Shown here: positions 36,171 to 48,078 of the stretch, one piece after another | How positions within the stretch are numbered: position 1 is the stretch's first letter | Layout: the number at the start of each line of letters is the position of its first letter | DNA from: JANOBD01 sp031411495 | GTDB lineage: Bacteria; Planctomycetota; Phycisphaerae; Tepidisphaerales; Tepidisphaeraceae | Direction: 5' to 3' | Length of the DNA: 64,000 nucleotides | NCBI GenBank assembly: GCA_031411495.1 | Contig: JANOBD010000100.1 | Location: 124,001 to 188,000 of the forward strand | The notes under the pieces: generated by a model | The model's input: only the letters and a program-made list of their open reading frames with translations | The model's database searches: none | Told to the model about the DNA's origin: nothing | Made by a program: the position numbers and the translations under genes

Positions 36171-37811
36171 ATGAACGCCGCGTCAAAACCCGAACTCGTA
36201 CCCTCGACCCGATTCCTCATCGGCACTTGGATCGTGCTGGGTGTCCTGATGTTCATCCTGCTCGGCGACCGGGATGTGAGCCGCGCGCAGGAGGCGCGCG
36301 TGCTCGAAACCGCCCGGCAAATGCTGGGCGCGGACTGGCACGGCTGGCTCATCCCGCAGCTCAACGGCGAGCCGCGCCTCCGCAAACCGCCGCTCTGTTA
36401 CTGGTACACGGCCGCGTCGTACTCGCTCTTTCACGTCAGTGAAACCGCCGGGCGATTGCCGACAATGCTCATCGGCTGGCTGACGGTGGGGGTGACATTT
36501 TTGCTCGGCCGGGATATCTCCGGCGCGAAGGTCCCGACCGCCCGCGACCTCCAGCGCGGCTTTTTCTCGGCGGCCGCGCTGGCGAGTGCGTTCTATTTCA
36601 TCCGCTTCTCGCGATCGGCCGAGACCGACCCGCCCACCATGCTCGGCACCGCTATCGCGCTTTGGGCGATTGTCCGCAGCTTGAACGGTTCAAAATACTG
36701 GCTGCACTTGGCCGCTCTCGGCATCGCCTTCAGCGCGATGACCAAGGGGCCGCCGGCGATCTATCCGATCCTGTTCCTCATCACGCTGTGCGTCGCCGGA
36801 AAAACCGCGGCGCCGCTGATGAGCTTCATCACCAGCGGCGCGATCGCGACGGCGCTGGTTCTCTCGGGCGCGTGGTGGGTCTATGTCCTCGCGAACCCGG
36901 CCGGCGCGCAGGTCTCTCAGGAACTGAGAGTCATCGCCACCGGAGCAAGCCATTTCGGGTTCTTTTACGAATACATCCCGGTGCTCCTGGTCGCCCTGTT
37001 GCCGTGGACGCCGTTCTATCTCGCCGGGTTTCTGCTGGGCATTTTCGAGTGGAAGCAGGACTCGACCTTCCGCACGATCGTCTACGCGATCGGGTGCGTC
37101 TTCGTACCGCTCGCGGTGACGCCGCAGGTTCAGCCGCACTACCTCGTGCCGATGTTGCCGTGCTGTGCGATGCTGGTGGGATGGACAATCGTTCGTGTGC
37201 TCGGTCAGCCGCTCGACGCTCGTTGGACGGGGATCATGCGGTGGATCTTCCGCGGCACGCTGATCGCTTGCCTGGTCGGCGGGCCGATCGTCATCGCCGT
37301 GGGCTACGGCATGAAGAAGACGCTCGGCATCACCGACCTGTTGGCGTCGGCGTGTCTGATCGCGTCGAGCCTTCTGATCCTGATCGTCTTCCGCAGGCGA
37401 TCGGCATCGCTGCAGTTGGCGGCGTGGGCGAGCTTCATGGTCATCACCATGCCGATCGTCGCCGGATGGTGGGCGCCAACGCTCGCCGGCACGGCGAGCC
37501 GCGCGGAATTGAAATCGATCGCGTACCTCTACGCGGGACGGCCGTTCCTGACCTTCGGCGACGATTCGAGTATCGCCCTGAGCTTCGATCTGCGCCAGGC
37601 GATCCCGCGCACGAGCGATCCGGCCACCCTTCTGCGATTTGTAGAGGCGCACCCGGATGCAGTGATCGTGATCGAACGCGATCGACGCGCGAAATCGGAA
37701 GCGCCTCTGCCGGACGTACTGGAGGAAGCAAAGGTCCTGAGCAACGGCAAAGACAAGCTGGAGTTTTACACCCGCATCGGTCAGCCGATGACGCCAGGCC
37801 CGCGCGAGTAA
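36171..37811 (+). CDS. ArnT-type membrane glycosyltransferase
   Basis: A 546-residue polytopic protein of the GT-C group (ArnT/PMT-like). The first luminal loop carries GDRDVSRAQEARVLETARQM near residues 29-48, with the Asp/Glu catalytic pattern of ArnT (RD.EAR). NGEPRLRKPPLCYWYTAASY follows, also typical. About 11 hydrophobic segments precede a soluble C-terminal domain (about 440-546). Such enzymes move sugars from polyprenyl phosphates onto lipid A or proteins. The ATG at 36171 is chosen because the family motif follows directly; the frame is open far upstream but that part is not protein-like. Confidence 0.88.
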   Translation: MNAASKPELVPSTRFLIGTWIVLGVLMFILLGDRDVSRAQEARVLETARQMLGADWHGWLIPQLNGEPRLRKPPLCYWYTAASYSLFHVSETAGRLPTMLIGWLTVGVTFLLGRDISGAKVPTARDLQRGFFSAAALASAFYFIRFSRSAETDPPTMLGTAIALWAIVRSLNGSKYWLHLAALGIAFSAMTKGPPAIYPILFLITLCVAGKTAAPLMSFITSGAIATALVLSGAWWVYVLANPAGAQVSQELRVIATGASHFGFFYEYIPVLLVALLPWTPFYLAGFLLGIFEWKQDSTFRTIVYAIGCVFVPLAVTPQVQPHYLVPMLPCCAMLVGWTIVRVLGQPLDARWTGIMRWIFRGTLIACLVGGPIVIAVGYGMKKTLGITDLLASACLIASSLLILIVFRRRSASLQLAAWASFMVITMPIVAGWWAPTLAGTASRAELKSIAYLYAGRPFLTFGDDSSIALSFDLRQAIPRTSDPATLLRFVEAHPDAVIVIERDRRAKSEAPLPDVLEEAKVLSNGKDKLEFYTRIGQPMTPGPRE

Positions 37812-37915
37812 TCCCAGCTATCGGTGAATCCCCGTCCGCCATTGGGGCATGATCGCCCATGTTCTGGAGTTCAGAAGCGAGCAATAGTGAGTGTTAGATA
37901 ACAACCGGAGAGACC

Positions 37916-38461
37916 ATGGCCGATGACTTCAAAGACGACGACTCCGAACGGATCGCACTTCTTCGCAAGATCGTCAATGACGCGACAGCCGCGTTCCTCG
38001 TTTCGCGCAGTGGCGACGCGTTAAACGGCAGGCCGATGGCAACCGCGGAAATCGAAGATGATTTTGATTCGATCTGGTTCGCCTGTCAGCGCGATTCGCA
38101 GATCACCAAGGAAGTGGAACAGGACGGCCACGTCTTCCTCGGCTACACGAACGGATCCGGCTCCGAATGGGCGAGCATCAATGGCTCGGCCCGCGTGGTG
38201 GACGATCACGAGAAGGTGAAGGAGCTCTGGTCGCCCTTCTGGAAGAACTGGTTCGAAGGGCCTGAAGACCCGCGCGTCATCCTGATCGAAGTGGCGCCGG
38301 AACATGCCGAGTACTGGGACGCGGGAAGCCGTGCGGTTCAGTTACTGAAGTTCGCCGTTGCGGCCGTGAGTGGAAAGCACGTCGACGAGGGCAAACACGG
38401 CGAGGTTGAGCTCGGCGCGCGTTTCGCCGAGGACGGCGGGCGGCGCAGTACGTCGCGCTAA
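37916..38461 (+). CDS. PNPOx-fold general stress protein
   Basis: A 181-residue protein of the pyridoxamine-phosphate-oxidase-like family (general stress protein 26 type). The split-barrel core spans about residues 12-150, with GRPMATAEIEDDFDSIWFAC and HVFLGYTNGSGSEWASINGSARVV and the strand VILIEVAPEHAEYWD. These proteins bind FMN or a related cofactor. GGAGAG precedes the ATG. The last 25 residues are a polar tail. A terminator follows, so it is a single gene. Confidence 0.9.
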   Translation: MADDFKDDDSERIALLRKIVNDATAAFLVSRSGDALNGRPMATAEIEDDFDSIWFACQRDSQITKEVEQDGHVFLGYTNGSGSEWASINGSARVVDDHEKVKELWSPFWKNWFEGPEDPRVILIEVAPEHAEYWDAGSRAVQLLKFAVAAVSGKHVDEGKHGEVELGARFAEDGGRRSTSR

Positions 38462-38495
38462 TCCGTCACGACGTTCAATTCGAGGCGACAAGCGG

Positions 38496-38536
38496 CGAGC
38501 CTCAAACTCGGTTGAGTTTGGGGCTCGTTGATTTTT
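38496..38536 (+). terminator. rho-independent terminator
   Basis: A 13-bp stem with one mismatch (GAGCCTCAAACTC with GAGTTTGGGGCTC) around GGTT is followed by GTTGATTTTT, 35 bases after the stress-protein stop. Confidence 0.8.
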
Positions 38537-38628
38537 GGACCATCCATTTCGATGGGGAGGTTGTCTCCCTTGCGAGCATCGAGAACACTCTACGCCTTAC
38601 AGGGCCGATCGTTGAACCGTGAGCGTCA

Positions 38629-41442
<2,814 letters not shown>

Positions 41443-41558
41443 GCGCCGATTCTACGGATCGTGCCGAGCCTCTGCCAGTTGCCGGTGGATCGACGCATCG
41501 GGACCCGCCAGCGCCATCCGCCCGTGACTTCGTGCTGCAAATTCTGAGAATTGCGCGG

Positions 41559-42254
41559 ATGTCGAACCCCGTCTGCATCATCACCGGCGCGGGCCGAGGG
41601 ATCGGCCGCGTGACCGCAATCGAACTCTCCTCGCGCGGGTTTGACTGCGTGCTCGTCGCCCGATCGGGCGACTCACTCGCAACGGTCGCGCGCGAACTGA
41701 AAACCGAGTCGCTGGTTTGCCCGGCCGATGTGAGCAGCCCGCGGGAGATCTCCCGCGTCGTCGCGGAGTCGGTGAATCGCTTTGCCCGCATCGACGCGAT
41801 CGTGAACAATGCCGGTCTCGCGCCCGCGAAATCGATCGAGGAAACGGATATCGACACCTGGCGAGCGGTGATTGACACAAACCTCAGCAGCGCGTTCTAC
41901 CTCGCCAAAGCCGCGTGGGGGGCACTCAAAGCCTCGCGGGGGGCGATCGTCAACCTTGGCTCCGAAGCCTCGCGCGACCCGTTCCCCGGCTTCCTCGCCT
42001 ATGCGACGGCGAAGGCGGGGCTGAACATGCTGACGAAGGTACTACATCAGGAGGGCGCTGCGCACGGCATCCGCGCGTACTGCGTCGCGCCTGCGGCCGT
42101 CGAGACGGAAATGTTCCGCAAACTCGTTCCCCATGCACAGTTCGGCAAGGACAAAACCCTCGATCCTGGCGACGTCGCACGCACGATCGCGGCATGCATC
42201 GCCGGCGACCTGCGGTTCGCGAGCGGCGAGACGATTTATGTTCACAAATCATGA
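41559..42254 (+). CDS. short-chain dehydrogenase/reductase
   Basis: A 231-residue classical SDR. The cofactor motif is TGAGRGIG at 9-16, the stabilising NNAG is near 86, the catalytic Ser lies in NLGSEAS near 136 and the YxxxK pair in YATAK near 151-155. An Arg after the second strand (VARSG) hints at NADP preference. The ATG at 41559 is preferred to the upstream TTG/CTG frame. It is divergent from purL. The substrate is unknown. Confidence 0.93.
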   Translation: MSNPVCIITGAGRGIGRVTAIELSSRGFDCVLVARSGDSLATVARELKTESLVCPADVSSPREISRVVAESVNRFARIDAIVNNAGLAPAKSIEETDIDTWRAVIDTNLSSAFYLAKAAWGALKASRGAIVNLGSEASRDPFPGFLAYATAKAGLNMLTKVLHQEGAAHGIRAYCVAPAAVETEMFRKLVPHAQFGKDKTLDPGDVARTIAACIAGDLRFASGETIYVHKS

Positions 42255-42436
42255 ACGACCCAACCGCAAAGCCCAACAAGGAACCGATGTCCAGCTCCCA
42301 GATCAAGTTGGTCATTGTTCAATGTGGTTTTGTTGGTCATTGAGGCTGGATCATTCAGTAGCGTCTTTCTGTTGTTTGACCCTCCCTCGATGGCACTTAC
42401 AATTTGCTCCTCGTCGGCAAGGATGCACCACTCTAC

Positions 42437-44182
42437 ATGTCTGTTGAGTTACCGAAACTGCTCGAATCCCCCGCGGGCCTGAAGCTCACCGACTTCATGG
42501 ACCTCGCCGCTCTGCAGGAAATTCAGGACGGTTTCGCCGCCATTGCGAACGTAAAAGCGATTATCACCGATCCCAACGGCACGCGGCTGACCAATCCCGA
42601 TCCGACCAGTTCGTTCCTCCTCAAGCGCGATGTGATCGCTTCCCAGGAAGAGAGCGTGCCCGAAACGCAGCGCGTGGGACGCGAGTACGTCGCGCCGATC
42701 CGCATCGGGAACCAGCAGCTCGGCATGATTCGAATGCGCGGCGGCTCGGATTCGTTCCTTGTTGACGACGACCGCGCCGCGCGACTCGCCGCCAAGTTCA
42801 ATCTCGACCCCAAGACGGTTCGCGATCTGGTGTCCCAGGCCACCAAGGACCGCAACAAGCGGCCCGCGTCGATCCAGTTCCTGTTCCTGCTCGCCAACGC
42901 GATCGCCCGGCTGTGCTACCAAGAATATCAGCTTCGCCTGCGCATCAACGAACTGCAGACGATCAGCAACGTCACGATGATGCTCTCGGACACGCGTAAC
43001 CTGAAGATGCTGTTACAGCGGTCAGTGAAGCTGGTGACCGAGTTGATGAAAGTGAAAGCCTGCTCGGTCCGGCTGCTCGACCGCGACAAGAATGAGCTGC
43101 GCATCGCCGCCGTGCACAATCTGTCGGACACCTACATCAACAAGGGCCTCATCGCGTTCGGCCGGAGCATGGACTGGCTCGAGTCGATGGACAGTTCCGG
43201 CTACGAGTACATCCGCGACATGACCTCGGACGAACGCATCCAGTACCCGGAGGAGGCGGCGCGCGAAGGACTCGTCTCGCTGCTGAGCGTGGCGATGAAG
43301 CACCAGGGTATCTCGATCGGGATGCTGCGCGTCTACACCGGCGAAGAGCGCGCCTTCAACCAGGGCGAGATCACGCTGCTCAAGGCGGTTGCCGCGGCGA
43401 CCGGCGCCGCCATCGAGAATGCCCGTCTGGCGCAGGAAAACCGCGAGAGCGAGCAGCTGGAGCTGCAGATCAACATGGCGGCGGATGTGCAGCAGCGGAT
43501 GATCCCGCAGACGCCTCCGGTCGTGCCCGGCGTCGATCTGGCATCCGTGTACGTCCCGTGTTACCAGCTCGGGGGCGATCTCTACGACTTCATCGAGTTG
43601 CCCTACGACAACGTCGGCTTGGCCATCGCCGATGTGAGCGGCAAAGGCGTGCCGGCGAGCCTGATCATGGCCAGCGTGCGGGCGGCGCTGCGCGCGCAGG
43701 CGGATAACGTCTATTACCTCTCCGAGATCATCAAGCGCATCAACGTGATGCTCTGCCGCGACACCAAGAACACCGAGTTCGTCACCCTGTTTTACGGCGT
43801 CATCGACACGCGCAACAACCGGCTCACCTATATCAACGCCGGCCATTCGCCGGCGCTGCTGCTGCGCGACGGCGCCGTGACCGAGCTGGGCATCGGCGAT
43901 CAAGGCTCCATGGTGCTGGGTGTTGATCCCGGCGAATCATTCAAGCAGAACTTCGCCGACCTGCGCAGCGGCGACACCCTTCTGCTCTACACCGACGGCC
44001 TGTCCGAAGCGCGCAACTTCAACGACGAGATGTTCGGCAAGAAGCGCGTGTTCGAGAGTTTCAAGCGAGGCGGCCAGACCGCCGACGAAGTCGCGAAAAA
44101 CCTGCTGTGGGATCTGCGCCGATTCGTCGGCCTGGCCAAGGCCACGGACGATGTGACGATGGTGGTGGCAAAGATCCGGTGA
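42437..44182 (+). CDS. PocR-GAF-SpoIIE serine phosphatase
   Basis: A 581-residue soluble signalling protein. Residues 1-130 fit a PocR-type ligand-binding domain (LTDFMDLAALQEIQDGFAAI then AIITDPNGTRLT). A GAF domain spans about 190-345. The C-terminal PP2C/SpoIIE phosphatase (about 365-581) has GGDLYDFIEL, ADVSGKGVPASLIMA, YINAGHSPALLL and DDVTMVV, with the metal-binding Asp residues intact. Such enzymes dephosphorylate STAS anti-anti-sigma proteins, so the STAS protein at 9249 is a possible substrate (inference). The ATG at 42437 begins the first domain. No STAS or anti-sigma gene is adjacent. Confidence 0.9.
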   Translation: MSVELPKLLESPAGLKLTDFMDLAALQEIQDGFAAIANVKAIITDPNGTRLTNPDPTSSFLLKRDVIASQEESVPETQRVGREYVAPIRIGNQQLGMIRMRGGSDSFLVDDDRAARLAAKFNLDPKTVRDLVSQATKDRNKRPASIQFLFLLANAIARLCYQEYQLRLRINELQTISNVTMMLSDTRNLKMLLQRSVKLVTELMKVKACSVRLLDRDKNELRIAAVHNLSDTYINKGLIAFGRSMDWLESMDSSGYEYIRDMTSDERIQYPEEAAREGLVSLLSVAMKHQGISIGMLRVYTGEERAFNQGEITLLKAVAAATGAAIENARLAQENRESEQLELQINMAADVQQRMIPQTPPVVPGVDLASVYVPCYQLGGDLYDFIELPYDNVGLAIADVSGKGVPASLIMASVRAALRAQADNVYYLSEIIKRINVMLCRDTKNTEFVTLFYGVIDTRNNRLTYINAGHSPALLLRDGAVTELGIGDQGSMVLGVDPGESFKQNFADLRSGDTLLLYTDGLSEARNFNDEMFGKKRVFESFKRGGQTADEVAKNLLWDLRRFVGLAKATDDVTMVVAKIR

Positions 44183-44234
44183 GCCACGCACCATCCGTTC
44201 CGCGACGATTGCCGGTTGTGCGTCAAAGCCCACC

Positions 44235-46124
44235 CTACTCTCCGAGATCAAACAGGTAGATCGACCCCCCAAGCACCGCATCCGGCTCGCGCTCGCGAAG
44301 CATTTTGAAGAATGCCGCGGCATCCTCGCGCCTCCAGTTCACTTGCAGCATCGTCACGCTCGCCGCGACGACGCCGCTGTCGGGGAACGTCGGGCGGATC
44401 CGTTTGAAGTCGGTGCCGAGCGTGAGCGGCTCGTAGCGGACGCCGTAATACGCGGGATCGGCGGTGCCGAAATAGGCGAGATAAAGCTGGCGATCCGGAT
44501 GCGCCTGCTGCCAGCGTGCGAGCGCGGGCAGGTCCTGTCCCCAGTCGAGATTCGAATCGCCGAGGATCCGTTCGCCGCCGCGGGCGCCGCCGGCGGCGAT
44601 GTTGAAGTACGAGAGGTAGTTCGGAAACGTCGTGATCGTTTCGAGCATGAGCAACACGATGAGTCCAAAGATGATCCCGAGTACAGGGCGCTGCCGTTCG
44701 ATCACCCGCGCGAGAACGACGCCGACGAAGACGTACCCGAGCGGATAGAGATGAAGGATGTGCCGCTGGCCGATGTTCAGAGGCGAGAGAATGGCGATCG
44801 TGAACAGAAGCGCGAACGGAACGAGCAGGCAAGTCCAGAGCCAGCGATCGTTCTCGCGTGACTTGCGAACGAACCCGAACGCCGCGGCCGCGAATCCGAT
44901 CAGGGCCAGCGCCGCGAGGGGCGTCTTTACCAGTATCGCAACCGGGAAATAGAACGGGTGTGCGCCGCCGCTGATCGAGCCGAGAAGAAACGTCATCCGG
45001 TTGAACGAGTTCGCGTAGACGAACACGACGCCGGTCAGGAACGACTCCGGCAATAACGCACGATCGTGAAGAAAGCACAGCGTGTGAACGGCGAGACCGG
45101 CGGGTTCGGCCGCGATCTGCTCCGGCCTCGGCGTGATGCCGGTCCGCATGGCGATTCGGTTGCCCAGAGCCTGCTCAATCTGGGCGTCGAAGTTCGCGCG
45201 CAGGCTCGGATCGGAAGTTGCATTAAAGCGAAACCCGTACGCCGCCCACAACACGACGTAGCTGACGAGGCCGCAGACAAGGCAGACGACCAGCACCGCA
45301 CCAAGTCGAGCGAAGCGCGACCGCAGGATGCCTGGATCAATCACCCTGCCTTCTGTCGTGCTCGCGATCGAATCGATTTCTCTTCCGCGACGCCAGGGTT
45401 GCGGGGAAGTCGCGCGGATGAGCAACACGCTCACCACGACCGGGCCGAGCCAGAGCGCGGTGAACTTGGTCGTCACCGCGGCGGCGCAGAGTAGCGCCAG
45501 AACTGCGACCCGACGTTTCGTGAGTGCCTGCGTACATCTCCACAGGCAATCGACCATCGCCAGCGTGATCAAGGCGAAGCTGACGTCGTTGGTCACGAGC
45601 GGCGCATGCGCGAGAAAGTTCGGGTCAAACGCGAAGAGCGCCGTTGCGATCATCGCCGCGACCGGCCCGCCGGCGCGCCACGCGAAGCGCGCGATCAGGG
45701 CCAGAAGTCCCGTGCCCAGCAGCAGCATGAACAGGCGCGACATCGCGACGAGGTGCTTTCCATCGTTCGCGGGCGTGTGATAGAGCACGTTGGGCGCCCA
45801 CGACCAGCCATTCGGCGCGGTCACAAAGTCCGGGTCCTCTAGGCGCAGATCGCCCGGGGGATCGAGCAGCCATGGGAGCGCTGCCCAGTATTTCCAGAGG
45901 GGCGGATGTTCCGAGTTCATCCGGAAATCGTTGTAGCGCAGGTGGGTGTATGCCGCCGGTGCGTGGACGGTCTCATCGAACGTGATGCTCTTGTTCGACA
46001 CCGCCATCCACGCGTTGATCGTGAAGAGGATTGCCAGCAGCGCGCAGACGGGCAGGCCGATCCGCCGCAGCCGCCGTTCCGATGCGCGCGTCTCGGCAAC
46101 CTGCATGTCGGGGCTGGTGTTCAT
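44235..46124 (-). CDS. GT39-like membrane glycosyltransferase
   Basis: A 629-residue GT-C protein with about 11-12 membrane segments (first at about 24-44). The first luminal loop has ITFDETVHAPAAYTHLRY then RMNSEHPPLWKYWAALP, the Asp-Glu and EHPPL patterns of polyprenyl-phosphate-dependent mannosyltransferases. A C-terminal luminal domain (about 500-629) includes LGDSNLDWGQDLPALARW, a motif of many bacterial GT39 relatives. It ends 53 bases after the convergent SpoIIE gene stop. The acceptor is unknown. Confidence 0.88.
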   Translation of the reverse strand: MNTSPDMQVAETRASERRLRRIGLPVCALLAILFTINAWMAVSNKSITFDETVHAPAAYTHLRYNDFRMNSEHPPLWKYWAALPWLLDPPGDLRLEDPDFVTAPNGWSWAPNVLYHTPANDGKHLVAMSRLFMLLLGTGLLALIARFAWRAGGPVAAMIATALFAFDPNFLAHAPLVTNDVSFALITLAMVDCLWRCTQALTKRRVAVLALLCAAAVTTKFTALWLGPVVVSVLLIRATSPQPWRRGREIDSIASTTEGRVIDPGILRSRFARLGAVLVVCLVCGLVSYVVLWAAYGFRFNATSDPSLRANFDAQIEQALGNRIAMRTGITPRPEQIAAEPAGLAVHTLCFLHDRALLPESFLTGVVFVYANSFNRMTFLLGSISGGAHPFYFPVAILVKTPLAALALIGFAAAAFGFVRKSRENDRWLWTCLLVPFALLFTIAILSPLNIGQRHILHLYPLGYVFVGVVLARVIERQRPVLGIIFGLIVLLMLETITTFPNYLSYFNIAAGGARGGERILGDSNLDWGQDLPALARWQQAHPDRQLYLAYFGTADPAYYGVRYEPLTLGTDFKRIRPTFPDSGVVAASVTMLQVNWRREDAAAFFKMLREREPDAVLGGSIYLFDLGE

Positions 46125-46144
46125 TCATCGAGTATGGCGGTAGA

Positions 46145-47014
46145 TCAGAACTCGAGCGTGATGCCTGCTCCGCCCCAGAGTTGATCGGCGGCGAGCAGGT
46201 CGTCGTCGATCGAGTCGGTGTAGTTGATGTAGCCGTTCAGGCTGATCTGGCCGAATCGATCGGGGATATTCAACAACGTGTTGAGCGTGTATTTCGCGGT
46301 CACGCCGATCTGCCAGTGCTGGAAGCCGCTGTTGGTTTTCTCGGGATTGAACGCGAAAAGGTCGTGTCCGTTCACGTACGCGGCGTGCGCGTTGGCGATG
46401 AACACGAGCCCGGTGTTTTCGATCGGCAGCGTGTGATCGATGCCTGCCTCGAGGTACAGGCCTTGGTACAGGTCAAAGTCATACGCGGCCAGGATGTACG
46501 GATGGAAGACCGGCCGCTCGGCGTGGAAGAGGCTCGAATCGTCCAGCGCGAGCCGAAGAAAGACCTCGTTCGTGTCGGAGTCACTTCGGTCCGGAAAGAT
46601 ATAGCTTGTATATCCGGCGCTGATCGTGAGCGGTCGCACCGGCCAGTCGAAGCCGATCTCCGGCCGGACCTCTTCAAAGTTGCTGATCGGATCATTCTCC
46701 GCCACGTTGACGAAGAGGCCGATGTACGGGTGCGGCAGCTTTCCCAGGTCGAAACCGATTTTCGTGTTGAACTGCTCGTTGCCTTCGTCTTCGTGCCGGC
46801 CGGCATCGAACCGCTCGATGCCTCGCCAGACGTAGTCCGTCAGGTAGGTCGCGTCGAGCCTGAAACGGAAGCCGGTCTGCAGATCGCGAGGGGTATCGCT
46901 GGACATGTCAGGTTCCGGCGGCGGATAAACGCTTTCGGGGACGGCTTGGGCGCTGGCCAACGATGGGGCCACGAGCCAGACGCAAACGAGTGAGACCACC
47001 GCGAGCAATTTCAT
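46145..47014 (-). CDS. outer-membrane beta-barrel protein (TorF-like)
   Basis: A 289-residue exported protein. Signal peptide about 1-22 (ending SLASA), then a Pro-rich linker and a run of amphipathic strands with aromatic girdle residues, such as FRFRLDATYLTDYVWRGIER near 48-67 (the ATYLTDYVWRG type opening of TorF-like putative porins) and ISLNGYINYTD. It ends GGAGITLEF with the terminal Phe of outer-membrane barrels. The frame is open four codons further to an ATG at 47026; neither start has a clear ribosome-binding site. Cargo is unknown. Confidence 0.8.
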   Translation of the reverse strand: MKLLAVVSLVCVWLVAPSLASAQAVPESVYPPPEPDMSSDTPRDLQTGFRFRLDATYLTDYVWRGIERFDAGRHEDEGNEQFNTKIGFDLGKLPHPYIGLFVNVAENDPISNFEEVRPEIGFDWPVRPLTISAGYTSYIFPDRSDSDTNEVFLRLALDDSSLFHAERPVFHPYILAAYDFDLYQGLYLEAGIDHTLPIENTGLVFIANAHAAYVNGHDLFAFNPEKTNSGFQHWQIGVTAKYTLNTLLNIPDRFGQISLNGYINYTDSIDDDLLAADQLWGGAGITLEF

Positions 47015-47080
47015 AAGCGGGATCATATTCGTCGGCCGGCGCTGAAGCTACGCGTCGAACTTTCGCCGTCGCCGTCTACA

Positions 47081-47563
47081 ATGCCGGCGATGTCGGAAGT
47101 CCCGCTGATCTACAACCACAACCGGCCGTTGCCGAGGCTCACCTTCGTCGGGCGGGCGCTGGCCGCGATTCTCGGCGGCGGCTCGCTTGCGGTGCTGGTG
47201 ATGGCGGCGATCCTGGATCCGAGCCCGACGGGCATGGAAACGCACACCCAACTCGGCTTGCCCCCGTGCGGCATGCTTCGACTGACCGGCGTGCCGTGCA
47301 TGACGTGCGGCATGACCACCAGCTTCGCCGAACTCGCACACGGCCACCTCTGGCAGAGCCTGGTGGCCCAGCCCGCGGGCACTTTGCTCGCCTTGCTTGC
47401 CGCCATGACGTTCTGGATCGGCACTTACATTGCCGTCACCGGCCGGCCCAGCGCAAGGTTGCTCAATCAGGTTCCCTGGACGCGACTCCTGTTCAGTGTT
47501 TTGGGAATCATGCTTGTCGCGTGGGTGTACAAGATCATCGTTGTCGTGCATTCGGCCCATTGA
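47081..47563 (+). CDS. DUF2752 membrane protein
   Basis: A 160-residue protein with three hydrophobic segments (about 26-45, 100-120 and 135-156). The DUF2752 signature is plain: CGMLRLTGVPCMTCGMTTSF, with four cysteines that probably bind metal or form disulfides near the membrane face, followed by GHLWQSLVAQPAG. Function of the family is unknown. An alternative start is the ATG at 47090 (MSEVPL). It stands 117 bases before rpsR on the same strand. Confidence 0.88.
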   Translation: MPAMSEVPLIYNHNRPLPRLTFVGRALAAILGGGSLAVLVMAAILDPSPTGMETHTQLGLPPCGMLRLTGVPCMTCGMTTSFAELAHGHLWQSLVAQPAGTLLALLAAMTFWIGTYIAVTGRPSARLLNQVPWTRLLFSVLGIMLVAWVYKIIVVVHSAH

Positions 47564-47679
47564 GTGAAACGCAATTGCTCCAAACATCGGCCGAACACGC
47601 CTTTTGCGTGTCCGGATGCTTGCAGAATCTCATCAGTTGGCTATGTTGTTCGGTTCTCGATTTGAAGGAGCCACGAAAG

Positions 47680-47973
47680 ATGTCTGAAAGAGATCGTGAT
47701 AACAAAGGCGGCAAGGGTGATCGTGAGTCGCGCCCGCGTCGTGATGGCGGGGACAGCCGGCCGAAGCAGAAGATCGGCAAGATCAGTGCCGGCGGCAAGC
47801 AATACATCGACTACAAGGAGACCGAAAGCCTTCGTCGCCTGACTGGCGCCAACGGCAAGATCTCCAGCCGCAAGCGCACCGGCGCCAACGCGCTTGAGCA
47901 GCGCATGGTTGCCCTCGCGGTGAAACGCGCCCGTTACATGGCCCTGGTTCCGTACCAGACCTCGGCTTCGTAA
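47680..47973 (+). CDS. rpsR: ribosomal protein bS18
   Basis: A 97-residue 30S protein. The core (about 30-92) shows IDYKETESLRRLTGANGKI, SRKRTGANALEQRMVALAVKRARYMALVPY, diagnostic for bS18. A basic, glycine-rich N-terminal extension of about 28 residues replaces the usual short Cys-containing start, so it is a zinc-free (C-minus) form. AAGGAG precedes the ATG at 47680. It is not in the usual rpsF-ssb-rpsR-rplI cluster; here it is alone with its own terminator. Confidence 0.95.
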   Translation: MSERDRDNKGGKGDRESRPRRDGGDSRPKQKIGKISAGGKQYIDYKETESLRRLTGANGKISSRKRTGANALEQRMVALAVKRARYMALVPYQTSAS

Positions 47974-48003
47974 CGCCCGCTTTGCGTGAATCCAGATTTT
48001 CAC

Positions 48004-48042
48004 ACAGCCGAGCCTCGATCGAGGTCTCGGCTGTTTGTATTT
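48004..48042 (+). terminator. rho-independent terminator of rpsR
   Basis: A long stem (ACAGCCGAGCCTCGA with TCGAGGTCTCGGCTGT, one bulged T) is followed by TTGTATTT, 31 bases after the rpsR stop. Confidence 0.85.
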
Positions 48043-48078
48043 GGCTGTCGGTTCTGCACGGATGAGATTCGAACCATT

